From: Haliclona indistincta
Taxonomy: Eukaryota > Porifera > Demospongiae > Haplosclerida > Chalinidae
Assembly: GCA_964017065.1 (NCBI GenBank)
Contig: OZ024788.1
Span: forward strand, 14,057,928 to 14,121,927
DNA: 64,000 nt
Reading direction: 5' to 3'
In this document: positions 10,910-22,400 of the stretch, in pieces
How positions within the stretch are numbered: position 1 is the first letter of the stretch
Layout of the letters: every line of letters begins with the position of its first letter
Position numbers and translations under genes: made by a program
Notes under the pieces: generated by a model
Databases searched by the model: none
Seen by the model: the letters and a program-made list of their open reading frames with translations, nothing else
What the model was told of the DNA's origin: nothing

Positions 10910-12805
10910 ATGGTGTCCAGTGAGTTGGTGGTTCTACTGATAGTATGTGTTAGTACTGGATCAACACAACAAGGTCAGTAGAACTAGACGTTGCACATAT
11001 TTGTACTTATCAGACTGCTTCCATAAACAGATTATTGTATTGGTGATGGGCCAGACAGTTCCTCATGTGCTTTTATTGATTTCGTCAATGGTACTGATGT
11101 TAATCGCAATAATGATAACTCAACATGTGTTCAAACAACACTGAACTGTGAGAGCCGTGATCATTGTACAGCTGAGATAAAGGGATTGAGCCGACAATGC
11201 AACTTTGACAACAACATTGGAGACACAGAACAACTCATTGAGTGCTGTAGTTGTAACTCATCAAATGGAGCATTAAAATGGTGGGACTGTAACATTGTAT
11301 CACCAATCTCAACTCCCTCTGGTAAGTAAAAAAAACTAGTTGAATATAGTAAAATTTTGCAAATCTTTGACAAATTAATGTACTACAGCTAGAGAGAACG
11401 AACGGGAATCTACACGATTTAAAAGCCTGAGTGCTGTTGCTATATAGCATCCAAGCGTAACTATGCTAGTGGTATGAGGGCTTCTAAATCTTATTGATCT
11501 GATTGGTTGCGCTGTTGAACAATCTCGACCATAGGAACAGCAAACACAGAAACAACACAAACCACGACCAAGGGCATGTGAGCACTGTAATTTTTCTTCA
11601 ATAAAACTCTGCAGCCAGGGTTCAATTAAAAGGAACGAAGCACACTTTGATAAAATAGTAAAGGAGTTAATAACAATACTGGTATCATATGACTCAAGAG
11701 AGTGCAAGAACAGTTCAAGGGGATGAGAGCCTTTCCTGCCCCTTAAATGAAACCCTGCTCTGTGCACAAAATTGTAATCTGTGTCGCATGGCGGCAACTT
11801 TTGTCACTTAGAAGCTTGCACGACTTGTGCAGGTCCAAAACAAACAAGTTCGTACACGTTGTGATCGCGTGGTCTTGTCATGAGATATCAGTCACATAGG
11901 TAAAGTCACCATGTGTATGGTGACCTTTATACACACACCAGTAGATAATCAGCTTGTGAACAGCACGGTGTTTTGATAACTTTAAAGCAACAAATCTCTG
12001 AACTTTATTATTGTAGAGTTTTGTCAAGATGAACTGCCAGATAACTCATCATGCCTTGCTAACAATGATCATCAAAACTCATCTTGTGTACAAGCTGTAC
12101 TAAAGTGTGATACAATGTCATGTAAAGTTCACATCAGAGATCAAATAATCAATTCATGTCTCTTTGAAGAGTTTATACACACAACTGAAGAAGAGAGAAT
12201 AACATGTTGTCCATGTAATGGCAGTGATGTATTCTCATATCAATGGTGGGACTGCAACAGACTTTCATTACTATCAAGTGAGTTAAATTAGCTAATGAAA
12301 CATAAATTATTAATTTTATTGTTCATTCACAGCTATTGCACTAGTACCAACTATGACCAATGCCACCATGCCAACTACAGACGATGGCTCTAATACTATA
12401 ATTGTGGTAATAGTCCCAGTAGTAGTAGTACTAGTAGTGTGTCTACTAGTAGTGTGTGTTATAGCTACTATCATCATACTGTATCAAAGAGATAAACACA
12501 AAAGTCCTCAACAACAAGATACAACAAAGTGAGTGACTGTGTTACTTACAAAGAAGTTTTTATATACCACATAATGCATTGTTACTGCTAACAGAGGTTT
12601 TAGTAATAACATGTATGATGTACCCACAACAAGTGAAGAGAGTAGTGGGCGGTGCAACTATTATGAAGAGACCACTGTTGAGTACAGTACGATACCAGAT
12701 GGACCAAATGAGAAGATAGAGACACCAGACACCAGTAATGAAGGGTCGGTCTACAGTGCTGTGGTAGTCAAGGATGGTAAGAAGACTCAAACAAAACAGT
12801 ATTAA
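10910..12805 (+). CDS. Receptor gene B: signal, two Cys modules, TM, tail truncated by stop (340 aa)
   Basis: Exons 10910-10973, 11031-11321, 12017-12277, 12333-12528, 12595-12805 give 1023 nt in frame. Exon 1 is the signal peptide with one extra Gln. Exon 2 is a ten-Cys module (DYCIGDGPDSSC, IECCSC, WWDC). Exon 3 is a second, diverged ten-Cys module (EFCQDELPDNSSC, CCPC, WWDC). Exon 4 is a Thr-rich linker plus the membrane span. Exon 5 is a tail with MYDVP, EYSTIP and SVYSAVVVKDGKKT, then a stop at 12803-12805 (KQY end). In gene A the same junction runs on into a second tail; here that second tail lies downstream out of frame. Gene C is its nearest relative, including the 0.7-kb intron between the two modules. 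Likely a type I surface receptor. Confidence 0.8.
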
Positions 12806-12807
12806 AA

Positions 12808-13070
12808 AGGAAAGTCCTGGAAACAAGCAAGAAGCAACAGCAGTGCTGTACGACCTACCCACAATAACATATGCTAATGACCACACCCACCATGGAAACA
12901 AGAATGCTCCTCCTATATACAGCACTATAGATGAGGAGGGAGCCCCTGATGATTACACTGAGATTAATGATACAGTAAACAACACTATACATGTGGATGA
13001 TAATCCAGCCTACGCAAGCAGCACTACTAAAGGACCTCCAAATAAGGACAAAACAATAATGTGTAAATAA
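12808..13070 (+). pseudogene. Detached second tail module downstream of gene B
   Basis: Open frame, in a different phase from gene B's tail, encoding the second tail type: SPGNKQEATAVLYDLP, IYSTIDEEG, DDYTEI, DDNPAYAS, ending KTIMCK. In genes D and E this tail follows the membrane span directly, and in gene A it is fused in frame after the first tail type. Here it has no splice acceptor in the right phase that I can find, so it is probably untranslated. It could be restored by alternative splicing or a single indel. Confidence 0.65.
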
Positions 13071-13631
13071 CAATCCAGCTTACCACCAAGATGACAAAAA
13101 GTTCTTAAATACACATTATCATAAAATGTGTCAACTGTAAACACATTTGTATCATAGTAGCCTCTAAGATCAAAGGCACCGCCAGGGAAATATATCGTAT
13201 ATTTCCCTGCAATGGGGATTTTCCCTGTATATTCACCGGGTGGGTATACAGGGAAAATCCCTAGTGGTAAAGCCACTAATAGAGTCAGATGACTTACTCC
13301 ACACAGTACTGTGGGAGAAGCTTCGATGGGGAGTGGTTCACCCATACCGAAGGTGAGGCAGGCCTAGGTATGCTCGCTTCTTATACACAGCTTTCATGCT
13401 GATACTAATGGGACCTCATTAATTCTGTCAATGGTTGCTATGATACAAGTCACCTATTCCATGCCCACCTGGTATGTATATGGTATACATACCTGGTAGG
13501 CATGGAATAACTACTACATGTATCCCAATTATTATTATGTTAATGCATAGTTAGTTAATATAGTAGCACAGGTGGATACGCTACTATCTGGACTGGAACA
13601 ATCACTGCTGCTGGTATGACGGACGTATATA
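13071..13631. other. Spacer with small palindromes
   Basis: Contains hairpins at about 13169-13192 (GGGAAATATA and its complement), 13203-13262 (GGGATTTTCCCTGTATA and its complement) and 13452-13505 (TTCCATGCC...GGCATGGAA). The last resembles a palindrome at 35556-35620. From ~13520 the sequence is the duplicated flank unit. No gene. Confidence 0.6.
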
Positions 13632-15258
13632 CAGTGTGCATTATAATTTTTAACGGCTGGTCTGACATGATGTCAGACCAGCACAACTTTGAACGGACGT
13701 GATCTGACATCATTAATATTCATTGATAGTAATTATTGTTGTTTGCAATTATTATTGAGTAGTAACTGAATACAATCAGTGATTTGGTCAGTGATAAGTG
13801 ATGCATGCATAATTATTGCTAGAGAGATAAGTGAGCAATGTATTTGCTGAAGCTCATGCATGCTCCCTTTAGCCAAAACGTAGCAATTGTTATGCCTCGG
13901 TGGGCGGAGCCACGGGGCATACGGTAGTCCGTTTGTGTATGTATGTATGTATGTATGTATGTATGTATGTGTGTATCTGTCTGTCTGTCTGTCTGCAGGA
14001 TTTCTCGTCGCTCGCTGAAAACTAAGCGCTGAAACGTGCAACACAAGCTAAAGTCGATATTTGCTTGAAAATGAATTGTAAGGATTTTGGTTATAAGGCT
14101 CTGTTCGTGAGTTATAGCGTGATTGCTTACCTCGCGATCGCCGGCTGGCGATCTAGTTGCTGATGTAAAGACGAAATTGTCTATTGCTGGCTGCCTTACA
14201 GCTAGTGAGTTCGCCTTTACTTCAGAACAGCACGGCAGACTTGTATATGAAGCTGCGTTCTAGAGTTATGGCGTAGCTTTGCTTACCTCGCGATCGATGG
14301 CCATTGCTGGCGATCTGGAGTTCTCCGTAGACAAAACTATCCACAGTTGACTACCTAGAAGCTGATAGGTTACATCGTATGTCTAAAGAAATTGTTTAAG
14401 CAAGCTATCTCGCTCGTTGTACGTGCTGTGCCCTGAACAATATAGACACGCCCAGTTGAATTAGTGGTCAGCACTGATTGGCTTCTGATTGCATAACTAT
14501 TGTACTGCAATGTGATTGCTGTACAGAAAGGTACAACAGCTGCAGTTTGTTGCTGTGTATGTGAAATTGTTGCATTCAACCAAGGCATCTGCACCTTTGG
14601 TTTACTGTCCGGCCTGTGTGCTCCACCGAGGCATCAGCACCTTTGGTGCCTAGTTAAATTTGCGTTTCATGCGCTCCTGCACTGCCACGAGAAGACTGCG
14701 TGCAATCGGTGAATAGCTGGTTATTGGTTGATTCAACGGGCCTTGGCTGCTGCTGAGGTGACGTGTGCCGTGGCAACACGATGTTGCTCGCTGGTAGCAC
14801 GGTCGCTTACATTGCTGGTTTTTTGGTTGCTTGATCCAACTATCCAGGCCTTTGAGAAATTATTCATCCCGGTAAAAGCAGTTTCGTGCTCAAGTTCTAC
14901 AAGCTTGCGGCACCATAGCGTCTCCACGTGATCGTCCGTTACTTATGTCGCATGACATCGTGGTGTGGTCTTTTTCGAACTGTAATTTTCACTTGTTAAA
15001 AGTAGCAAAGGTAACTTTCCTCTTCTTGCAGCTTGAAGACGAAGGCGCAGCAGGTCTTTTCTGACTTTACATGGTTCAATTCAGGCGCTAGCTAACAGCG
15101 TCGACAATCGACAAGTGAAATAGTGGGCGTGGCACGTAACGTTTAATTTATTCACGTTTATTGACCGGTCATTAATGTCAGATCAGAAGTAAACTCGACG
15201 GCCATCACTGCCATTTGCGCGGAATATGGCCGATGGCCGACTGTTATAATGCACACTG
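13632..15258. mobile_element. 1.6-kb TIR element with ATATA target duplication
   Basis: It begins CAGTGTGCATTATAA and ends with the exact complement TTATAATGCACACTG. It interrupts the duplicated flank unit: the uninterrupted copy near 9105 reads CGTATATAAGAAC, so ATATA is duplicated here. A diverged relative is at 32970-34408 (matching ends, including the GGCCGATGGCCGAC segment). No transposase was recognised. It carries another repeat (13892-14634) inside. Confidence 0.75.
13892..14634. mobile_element. Nested dispersed element (ATGCCTCGGTG ends)
   Basis: It begins ATGCCTCGGTGGGCGGAGCC, itself an imperfect hairpin, and ends with the complementary CCACCGAGGCAT. A second copy sits in an intron of gene D (25071-25787), sharing GATTTCTC, the AAACTAAGCGCTGAAAC segments and the CTATCTCGCTCGT region. 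A TGTA/GTAT microsatellite (13935-13977) lies inside. Non-coding. Confidence 0.65.
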
Positions 15259-16187
15259 ATATAAGAACAAAATGGCCACTCTCACTTAGCATTAGAAACA
15301 ACAGTTGAACAGCGTCGCAGAACAAGTGCTGACATCTATGAAAGCAGCTTCAGTAACTTGTGTATACGCTATTCAATTTGACTTCCACCGCTGGCAGTGA
15401 AGTATTTGTGGAGAAATTGTGTCAACATAACTGTACAGCTAATATTACCGAGTGTAGTGTGTGAAATAAGAAATATTGAAGTTTGTGTTCATTCTGTGCA
15501 TACAAAAACATTATCTCCCAGTAGACTAGGCACAGCTGTTTCTGTTCATGGAGTGCTGAAGTTATCCTTGTGGCAGATAAAATAACCGTTACAAGAATTT
15601 GCTACTTGGTGGCGTCTCAGCTGTTTTGTACAAAGCGTATGGCCAAGAGAGTACTTTCTCCCAGTGTGTCCAGCAAGCTTTCACTGCATAAGCCAGTTCT
15701 GTGAAAAAATTACATAGAGTAGCCATACTAGAAAAAAGCTACAAAACAGCAAGTCATGGCTTAGTCTTATATAACTCTTTGACAGCAACAGCGTTTTCTT
15801 TACCAACTGATGATCACATTTACTGCTTTATCCAGCTTCCATTCTCAGTAAAAACCGCTTTATAACTATTCTGCTACTCGACCAAGAGCGCTGCAGTGAG
15901 TGTATCAGTATATCTCTCAATATACCATGCAGTTGTCTATCCACTTGTACTGTATTATCTATGGTTAATGTAAGCACCTGCTTTCTAATAGCACAGACCA
16001 AGCCAACCCGGAACGGCATGGCTCTGTTATTTTGTCTAGTGTAAACGCTATATAAATAACAATATTGTATCGCAAAAGCACTGTTAATCAACATTATCAT
16101 TGAGTGCTTAAGAACAACATGTAAGTTGCAATATAAACACTTCATGTATGCTAAAGCAATCAGTATAGCACAGTAGGTGTGTTAGTA
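15259..16187. other. Upstream flank of gene C
   Basis: Right-hand part of the third copy of the duplicated flank unit, then the 5' flank of gene C ending in the conserved AGTAGGTGTGTTAGTA block. No independent gene. Confidence 0.7.
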
Positions 16188-18003
16188 ATGGTGTCCAGTG
16201 AGTTGGTGGTTCTACTGATAGTATGTGTTAGTACTGGATCAACACAAGGTGAGATACATGTAGTTGTACAGGAATACTCTAGTTTGACTGTCTCCATAAA
16301 CAGATTATTGTATTGGTGATGGACCAGACAGTTCCTCATGTACTTTTATTGATTTCTTCAATGGTACTGATGTTAATCGTAATAATGATAACTCAAAATG
16401 TGTTCAAACAACACTGAACTGTGATCATGGAACTTGCAATGCAGAGATAAAGGGATTGAACCGACATTGCAACTTTGAAAACAATGATGAAGTCACAGAA
16501 CAACCCATTGAGTGCTGTAGTTGTAACTCACCAAATGGAGCATTAAAATGGTGGGACTGTAACACTGTACCACCAATCCCAACTCCCTCTGGTAAGTAAA
16601 AAACTAGTCGAATATAGTAATATTTTGCAAAAATTTGTCAAAATTAATGTACTAATGACAGTTAGACAGCACGATCGGGAATCTACAAGATTTAAAAGCC
16701 TGAGTGCTGTTGCTATATAGCATCCAAGTGTAGTGAGGTAACTATGCTAGTGGTATGAGGGCTTCTAAATCTTATCGATCCGATTGGTTGCGCTGTTCAA
16801 CAGCTTTAGAGTCTTGACCATAGGAACAAAACCACGAGCAAGGACATGTGAGCACTGTAAAAGTTCTTCAATAAAACTGCAGCCAGGGTTCAATTAAAAG
16901 AGATGAAGCACACTTTGATAAAATAGTAAAGGAGTTAATAACAATACTGGTATCATATGACTCAAGAGAATGCAAGAACAGGGTGCGAGCCTTTCCTGCC
17001 CCTTAAATGAAACCCTGCTCTGTGCACAAAATTGCAATCTGTGTCGCATGGCGGCAACTTTTGTCACTTAGAAGCTTGCACGACTTGTGCAGGTCCAAAA
17101 CAAACAAGTTCGTACACGTTGTGATCGCGTGGTCTTGTCATGAGATATCAGTCACATAGGTAAAGTCACCATGTGTATGGTGACCTTTATACACACACCA
17201 GTAGATAGTCAGCTCGTGAACAGCACGGTGTTTTGATAACTTTAAAGCAACAAATCTCTGAACTTTATTATTGCAGAGTTTTGTCAAGATGAACTGCCAG
17301 ATAACTCATCATGCCTTGCTAACCAAGATCATCAAAACTCATCTTGTGTACAAGCTGTACTAAAGTGTGATACAATGTCATGTAAAGTTCACATCAGAGA
17401 TCAAATACTCAATTCATGTCACTTTGAAGAGTTTATAAACACAACTGAAGAAGAGAGAATAACATGTTGTCCTTGTAATGGGAACGATGTATTCTCACAT
17501 CCATGGTGGGACTGCAATAGACTTTCATTATTATCAAGTGAGTTAAATTAGCTAATGAAACATAAATTATTAATTTTATTGTTCATTCACAGTTACTGCA
17601 CTAGTACCACTAGTACCAACTATGACCAATGCCAACTACAGACTATGGGTCGAATATTATACTTGTGGTAATAGTCCCAGTAGTAGTAGTACTAGTAGTG
17701 TGTCTACTAGTAGTGTGTGTTATAGCTACTATCATCATACTGTATCAAAGAGAAAAACACAAAAGTCCTCAACAACAAGAATCAATAAAGTGAGTGATTG
17801 TGTTATTTACAACAGTTTTTTATACACCACATAAATGTTGTTGCTACTAACAGAGGTTTCAGTAATGACATCTATGATGTACCCACAACAAGTGAATTGT
17901 ACGTGGAAGGTGAATCAAATCAAGTACACTATGATGAGATACCAGCACATGAGAGTAGTGGGCGGTGCAACTATTATGAAGAGACCACTGTTGAGTACAG
18001 TAC

Positions 18004-18145
18004 TGTAACGTCAGACTGAACTGTTAATAAACCATTAACTATTAACTATGATAACTATTGTATGTTATGATATGATATATATGACCTCGTGCTGGCACTG
18101 GTTGCTCTCTCTGTGTATATTTTCGAAAAGAAATATTTCGTTACA
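18004..18145 (+). repeat. 5' LTR
   Basis: 142 bp, short for the class. It contains an AATAAA-type signal (GTTAATAAACC) and TATGATATATATG, which may act as a TATA region. The end TTTCGTTACA abuts the primer-binding site. In the host reading frame the LTR adds VTSD and a stop at 18017-18019. Confidence 0.9.
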
Positions 18146-18169
18146 TTGGTGTCAGGAGTGGGATACTTT

Positions 18170-19453
18170 ATGCCCGTTACGAGAGCTGCGACGGTCAGAA
18201 TGGAAGAGCAGTTGAAGAAACTAACAGAGCTAGTCCAGCAGCAGCAGGATGCCCTTCAACAACAACTTGAACGGCGTGCTGAGGAAGAACAGGAGAGAGC
18301 TACCGGCTTAAAAAGTCTGCTAGAAAAGCAAATGGGAAACATAGAAGAGCTGTCCCGTCGTCAGCAGGAGGCCGTTAACTTCATGAACACGGTTCAGTCT
18401 AACCTCGAGTCTGTCAAGACTACGGTGAACAGGCGGCTGGAGTCTCTGGAGGCCAAGGTGGTGAAAGACGCAGTGCGGTTTGAGTGCCGCTGGGAAGAAC
18501 AGCAAGACTCGCTAAAACACGAACTCAAGGAAGAGCTGCTGCGAGAGCTGTCGTCCCTGACCCCGGCTGACTCAGAGCATCTGTCGCGCGCTGGCGCCGG
18601 TGTGTCCCTCGAGTGCCACGAGCCATCACGCCCTCCACCAGTCGTGACGGAGCCGCCGACTCACGACGCTGGCCGTCTTCGGCAACGCCCATCCCCGTTC
18701 GATGGCAAGATGCCTTGGGATGTGTATCACACACAGTTCGAGTTGCTGGCTCAACTGAATGAATGGAGTGACAAAGAGAAAGCGGCCCACCTTGCTGTTA
18801 ACCTGCGGGAAGATGCAGCCACTGTGTTGACCAATTTGCCGGTGGTCAAGAGACAAGATTATGCAGCTCTTAAATCGGCTCTGGAGTCTAGATTCGGTAC
18901 AAAGAACCAGATTGACCTCTTTCGAACCCGGTTGAGGATGAGAAGCCGTAACAAAGAAGAGCCACTTGCAGGTTTGGCGGAAGATGTAGAACGCCTTGTT
19001 CGCCTTGCCTATCCTGAAGCAAGTGAGTCAATGGTACAAGTACTAGCTAAAGATCAATTTGTTGATTCATTGTGTGACGAGGATATGAGATTGCGAATAT
19101 TGCAAAGCAAACCTTCGACACTCCGAGATGCGCTACAAACAGCGTTAGAACTGGAATCATTCCAGATGGCTAGCAGACACAAGGTGCGCAATGTGCGAGA
19201 AGTACAATTCCAGCCTGTTGGGAAGCCTGCTAAGCAGGTATCATTTGCTGATCAGAATATGTCTGGTCTGCTGCAAGAGTTAGTAACTGCCGTTCAGACT
19301 CTCACGGTTGAAACACGTAAAAGATCTAGATCACCAAGGCGTGGTAATGTTAGATCAGACATTGTTTGCTGGGAGTGCAATCAAAAGGGACATAGACAGC
19401 GAGAATGCCCAACATTGCAAAAGGGCACTTTCCACTCGGGAAACGACTCTTAG
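18170..19453 (+). CDS. gag: Gag polyprotein of the Ty3/gypsy element (427 aa)
   Basis: The first ATG in the frame is at 18170. The N-terminal ~120 residues are Gln/Glu/Lys-rich and heptad-like (coiled coil likely). The middle (~residues 165-350) has the usual retrotransposon capsid-like helical pattern (FDGKMPWDVYHTQFELLA, then RTRLRMRSRNKEEPL). Near the C-terminus is one CCHC zinc knuckle, CWECNQKGHRQREC, which binds element RNA. It ends at TAG 19451-19453 and overlaps the pol frame by ~146 bp. Confidence 0.9.
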   Translation: MPVTRAATVRMEEQLKKLTELVQQQQDALQQQLERRAEEEQERATGLKSLLEKQMGNIEELSRRQQEAVNFMNTVQSNLESVKTTVNRRLESLEAKVVKDAVRFECRWEEQQDSLKHELKEELLRELSSLTPADSEHLSRAGAGVSLECHEPSRPPPVVTEPPTHDAGRLRQRPSPFDGKMPWDVYHTQFELLAQLNEWSDKEKAAHLAVNLREDAATVLTNLPVVKRQDYAALKSALESRFGTKNQIDLFRTRLRMRSRNKEEPLAGLAEDVERLVRLAYPEASESMVQVLAKDQFVDSLCDEDMRLRILQSKPSTLRDALQTALELESFQMASRHKVRNVREVQFQPVGKPAKQVSFADQNMSGLLQELVTAVQTLTVETRKRSRSPRRGNVRSDIVCWECNQKGHRQRECPTLQKGTFHSGNDS

Positions 19454-22400
19454 CCGAGTTCGCGGGGCAGAACTCGACTGGGAATTTTGCAGCCCCTTCA
19501 AAAAAAAAAAAATAAATAAAAATGAATGTGATTCTGATTGTTTAGCTCCCCTGGATTGCCCCCCTTCCCCTTTGCATGCTCAAACTCATCTTGCACCTGC
19601 ACACACCAATCATAGTCAATCATCATCTAAATCATCATCTGTTACCAATTCTCATCCTGTCATAGTTCAATCACCCAAATCAGTTCCACTTAATCACTCC
19701 GCCCCTGTCTTTAGACCATCTGTTCATTCTGTCACCAAGCCTACATCAGCAACTCATGTCACCACTCCTCAGAAGTCATTAGATCCTGGTTGTTCTGTTA
19801 TTGTATCACCAGTTCACAACATATCTCATCCCGTTGAACTTTCCGGCATTCAGTCATCATTTTCATCATCTGCTGCTTATTCACCCTCACCCTCCACTTA
19901 TAGTGCATCTACATCTACCCACCCTCATTCCAAAAAAAAATCATCCACTCATCATCTTTACAGCGTTGTATCATCCCCCATGAATCACTCTTGTTCTACT
20001 GTAATGTCATCAAAAACACCCACGGTTCCATTGTCAGAAGCTATTGACGTGTTCAAAACCGGGTCCATTTTCTCAAATAGTGATAGTCTCCTTGTGGCTG
20101 GAACTTTGGATGGGGTATGTGTTGATATGACCGTCGATACTGGGAGCAATATATCCATTGTGCGTCCAGATGTGTTGCCTAAAGCCAGTAGTAATCAAGT
20201 CCAGCCTATACCTGGGAGTGCTATCAGAACTGAAACCGGAGAACAAGCTCCAATAATAGGGAAGGTATTATTGCAAGTGAGCATTGGGTCACGCATGCTG
20301 CCTCAGGAATTTTGGGTCGCTGATATTCAGGACTGTTGTATATTAGGTTTGGATTATTTGAGAGTCAACGATTGTCAGGTGAATCTTCGAGAACAAGTGT
20401 TGATTATCGGAGAGGAAGAGGTGCCTTTGCTTAAGCATAGTAGTAAGAAGCCAGGGGAAAGACTGCAGACATACCGAGCTATCTTAGAAAGCAGGGTAAC
20501 TCTTCCTCCACGTTCTGAGAGTGTTGTGCCTGCGAAAGTAGAGGGACTAAAGCAAGGAGAGGTGAAGTGGGCAATTGTTGGTCCTTTGGAATCTAATCCT
20601 GCCTCAGCAATTCAAGATTTGTTGGTTGGTAGAGCATTGGTTACCCTGGATGAACCGATTGCAACAGTAAGATTAATGAATTTATCAGACCAGGCTCGTC
20701 ATTTACGAAGAGGTACAGTTGTGGCTGCTTGTGAACCAGTGGAGAGTGTACTCATATCAAAAATTGGTGATGCAAGTGGAGACCAACTCCCAGAGCATTT
20801 AACATCTTTGTTTGAAAAGAGTTCGGAAGGACTGACTCCCCCGCAAACTACCCAGTTACACGATCTGCTTTGCAGGTATGCTAGTGTATTCTCTTCAGGA
20901 CTAAACGATCTGGGCAGAACTGACCTGGTTAAACATCACATTGATACTCAGGGAGCAATTCCTGTTAGACAACAACCACGTCGTTTGCCATTCTCTGTAA
21001 GAGAGGAAGCACAACAATCAGTTACTGCCATGTTAGATCAGGGAGTCATTGAACCATCTTCTAGTCCATGGGCTTCTCCAGTGGTGCTAGTGAAGAAGAA
21101 AGGAGGTGGAACAAGATTTTGTGTTGATTATCGCAAGTTGAATTCAGTGACTCGTAAAGACTCTTACCCACTTCCCAGAATTGACGACACTCTTGAAGCA
21201 TTGGCTGGTGCCGAATGGTTCTCTACGTTAGATCTAGTCAGTGGATACTGGCAGATAGAACTGGATGAGGAGTCGAAAGAGAAAACTGCCTTTTCCACTC
21301 AACGAGGCCTGTGGCAATTTAAGGTAATGCCCTTTGGGCTATGTAATGCCCCTGCCACATTTGAGAGATTGATGGAGCAGGTTTTGGCAGGATTACCGTT
21401 GTCTGTATGTCTCTTGTACTTGGATGACATTTTGGTTCCTGGTACCGATTTTGATGCAGCCGTTAAGAGCCTTGAAGCAGTATTCGATCGACTGATGAAG
21501 GCAGGTTTGAAACTTTCTCCTAAAAAGTGCTCTCTGTTCCGGAGAGAAGTGAAGTTTCTTGGGCATATTGTTAGCAGCTTAGGTCTCACCATGGACCCAG
21601 ATAAGGTCAAGGCTGTGCAGGAATGGCCCGTCCCTGGTAGTGTCAATGATGTGCGACGTTTCCTGGGATTGTGTTCTTACTATCGTCGTTTTATTGACCG
21701 ATTTACTGATATAGCCCGTCCACTATACCAATGTACTGAAGGTGGGACTCGCGTGTTCACTTGGTCTCTGGAAGCTGAGAATGCGTTCCAGCAACTCAAA
21801 CAAGCACTTATTAGTGCTCCCCTCCTGTGTTACCCAACACAAGAAGACCATTTTGTACTCGACACAGATGCTAGCGGATATGGGGTTGGTGCAGTGTTGT
21901 CCCAGGTGCAGATGGGAGAGGAGCGAGTGATTGCATATTACAGTCAGGTGTTGAGTAGACCAGAACGTCAGTACTGTACCACTAGAAGAGAGTTATTAGC
22001 TGTGGTAAAAGCTGTCAAACACTTCCATCCATATTTGTACGGCCGTAGTTTCACTTTGCGAACCGATCATGCTGCACTACAGTGGTTGTTTTCCTTCAGA
22101 TTCCCAGAGGGACAGATTGCTAGATGGTTGGAACGACTGCAGCAGTACGACTTTCGTGTTCAACATCGAGCAGGTAAATTACACAATAATGCTGATACTC
22201 TATCCAGACCATGCCTGAATGTTTGTAAACATTGTGACCGATTAGAGGCTCAGGAGACCAGTGTCTGCAAACGTGAATCGTTGGAATGTCCATCTCCATC
22301 GGTTGCAACAGTTAAGTTGCAGAAATGCGCTGAGACTAGTGGTTATGTTGGAGCCACAAGACTTGAGCAAGTTATAGACTCCTCCATCCAATTGTCCAAT

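Noticed and set aside
12774..12810. A tiny intron restoring the second tail of gene B
   Set aside because: A GTAAGA...AG pair exists, but joining gives the wrong frame and only ~36 nt.
13892..14634. Helitron call
   Set aside because: A small 3' hairpin followed by CTAG in one copy is suggestive, but the second copy lacks it and its empty site suggests a short duplication.
9251..15585. Repeated small frame starting MKYLWRN
   Set aside because: Lies in the duplicated flank unit, is not preserved in the middle copy, and has no splice or domain support.
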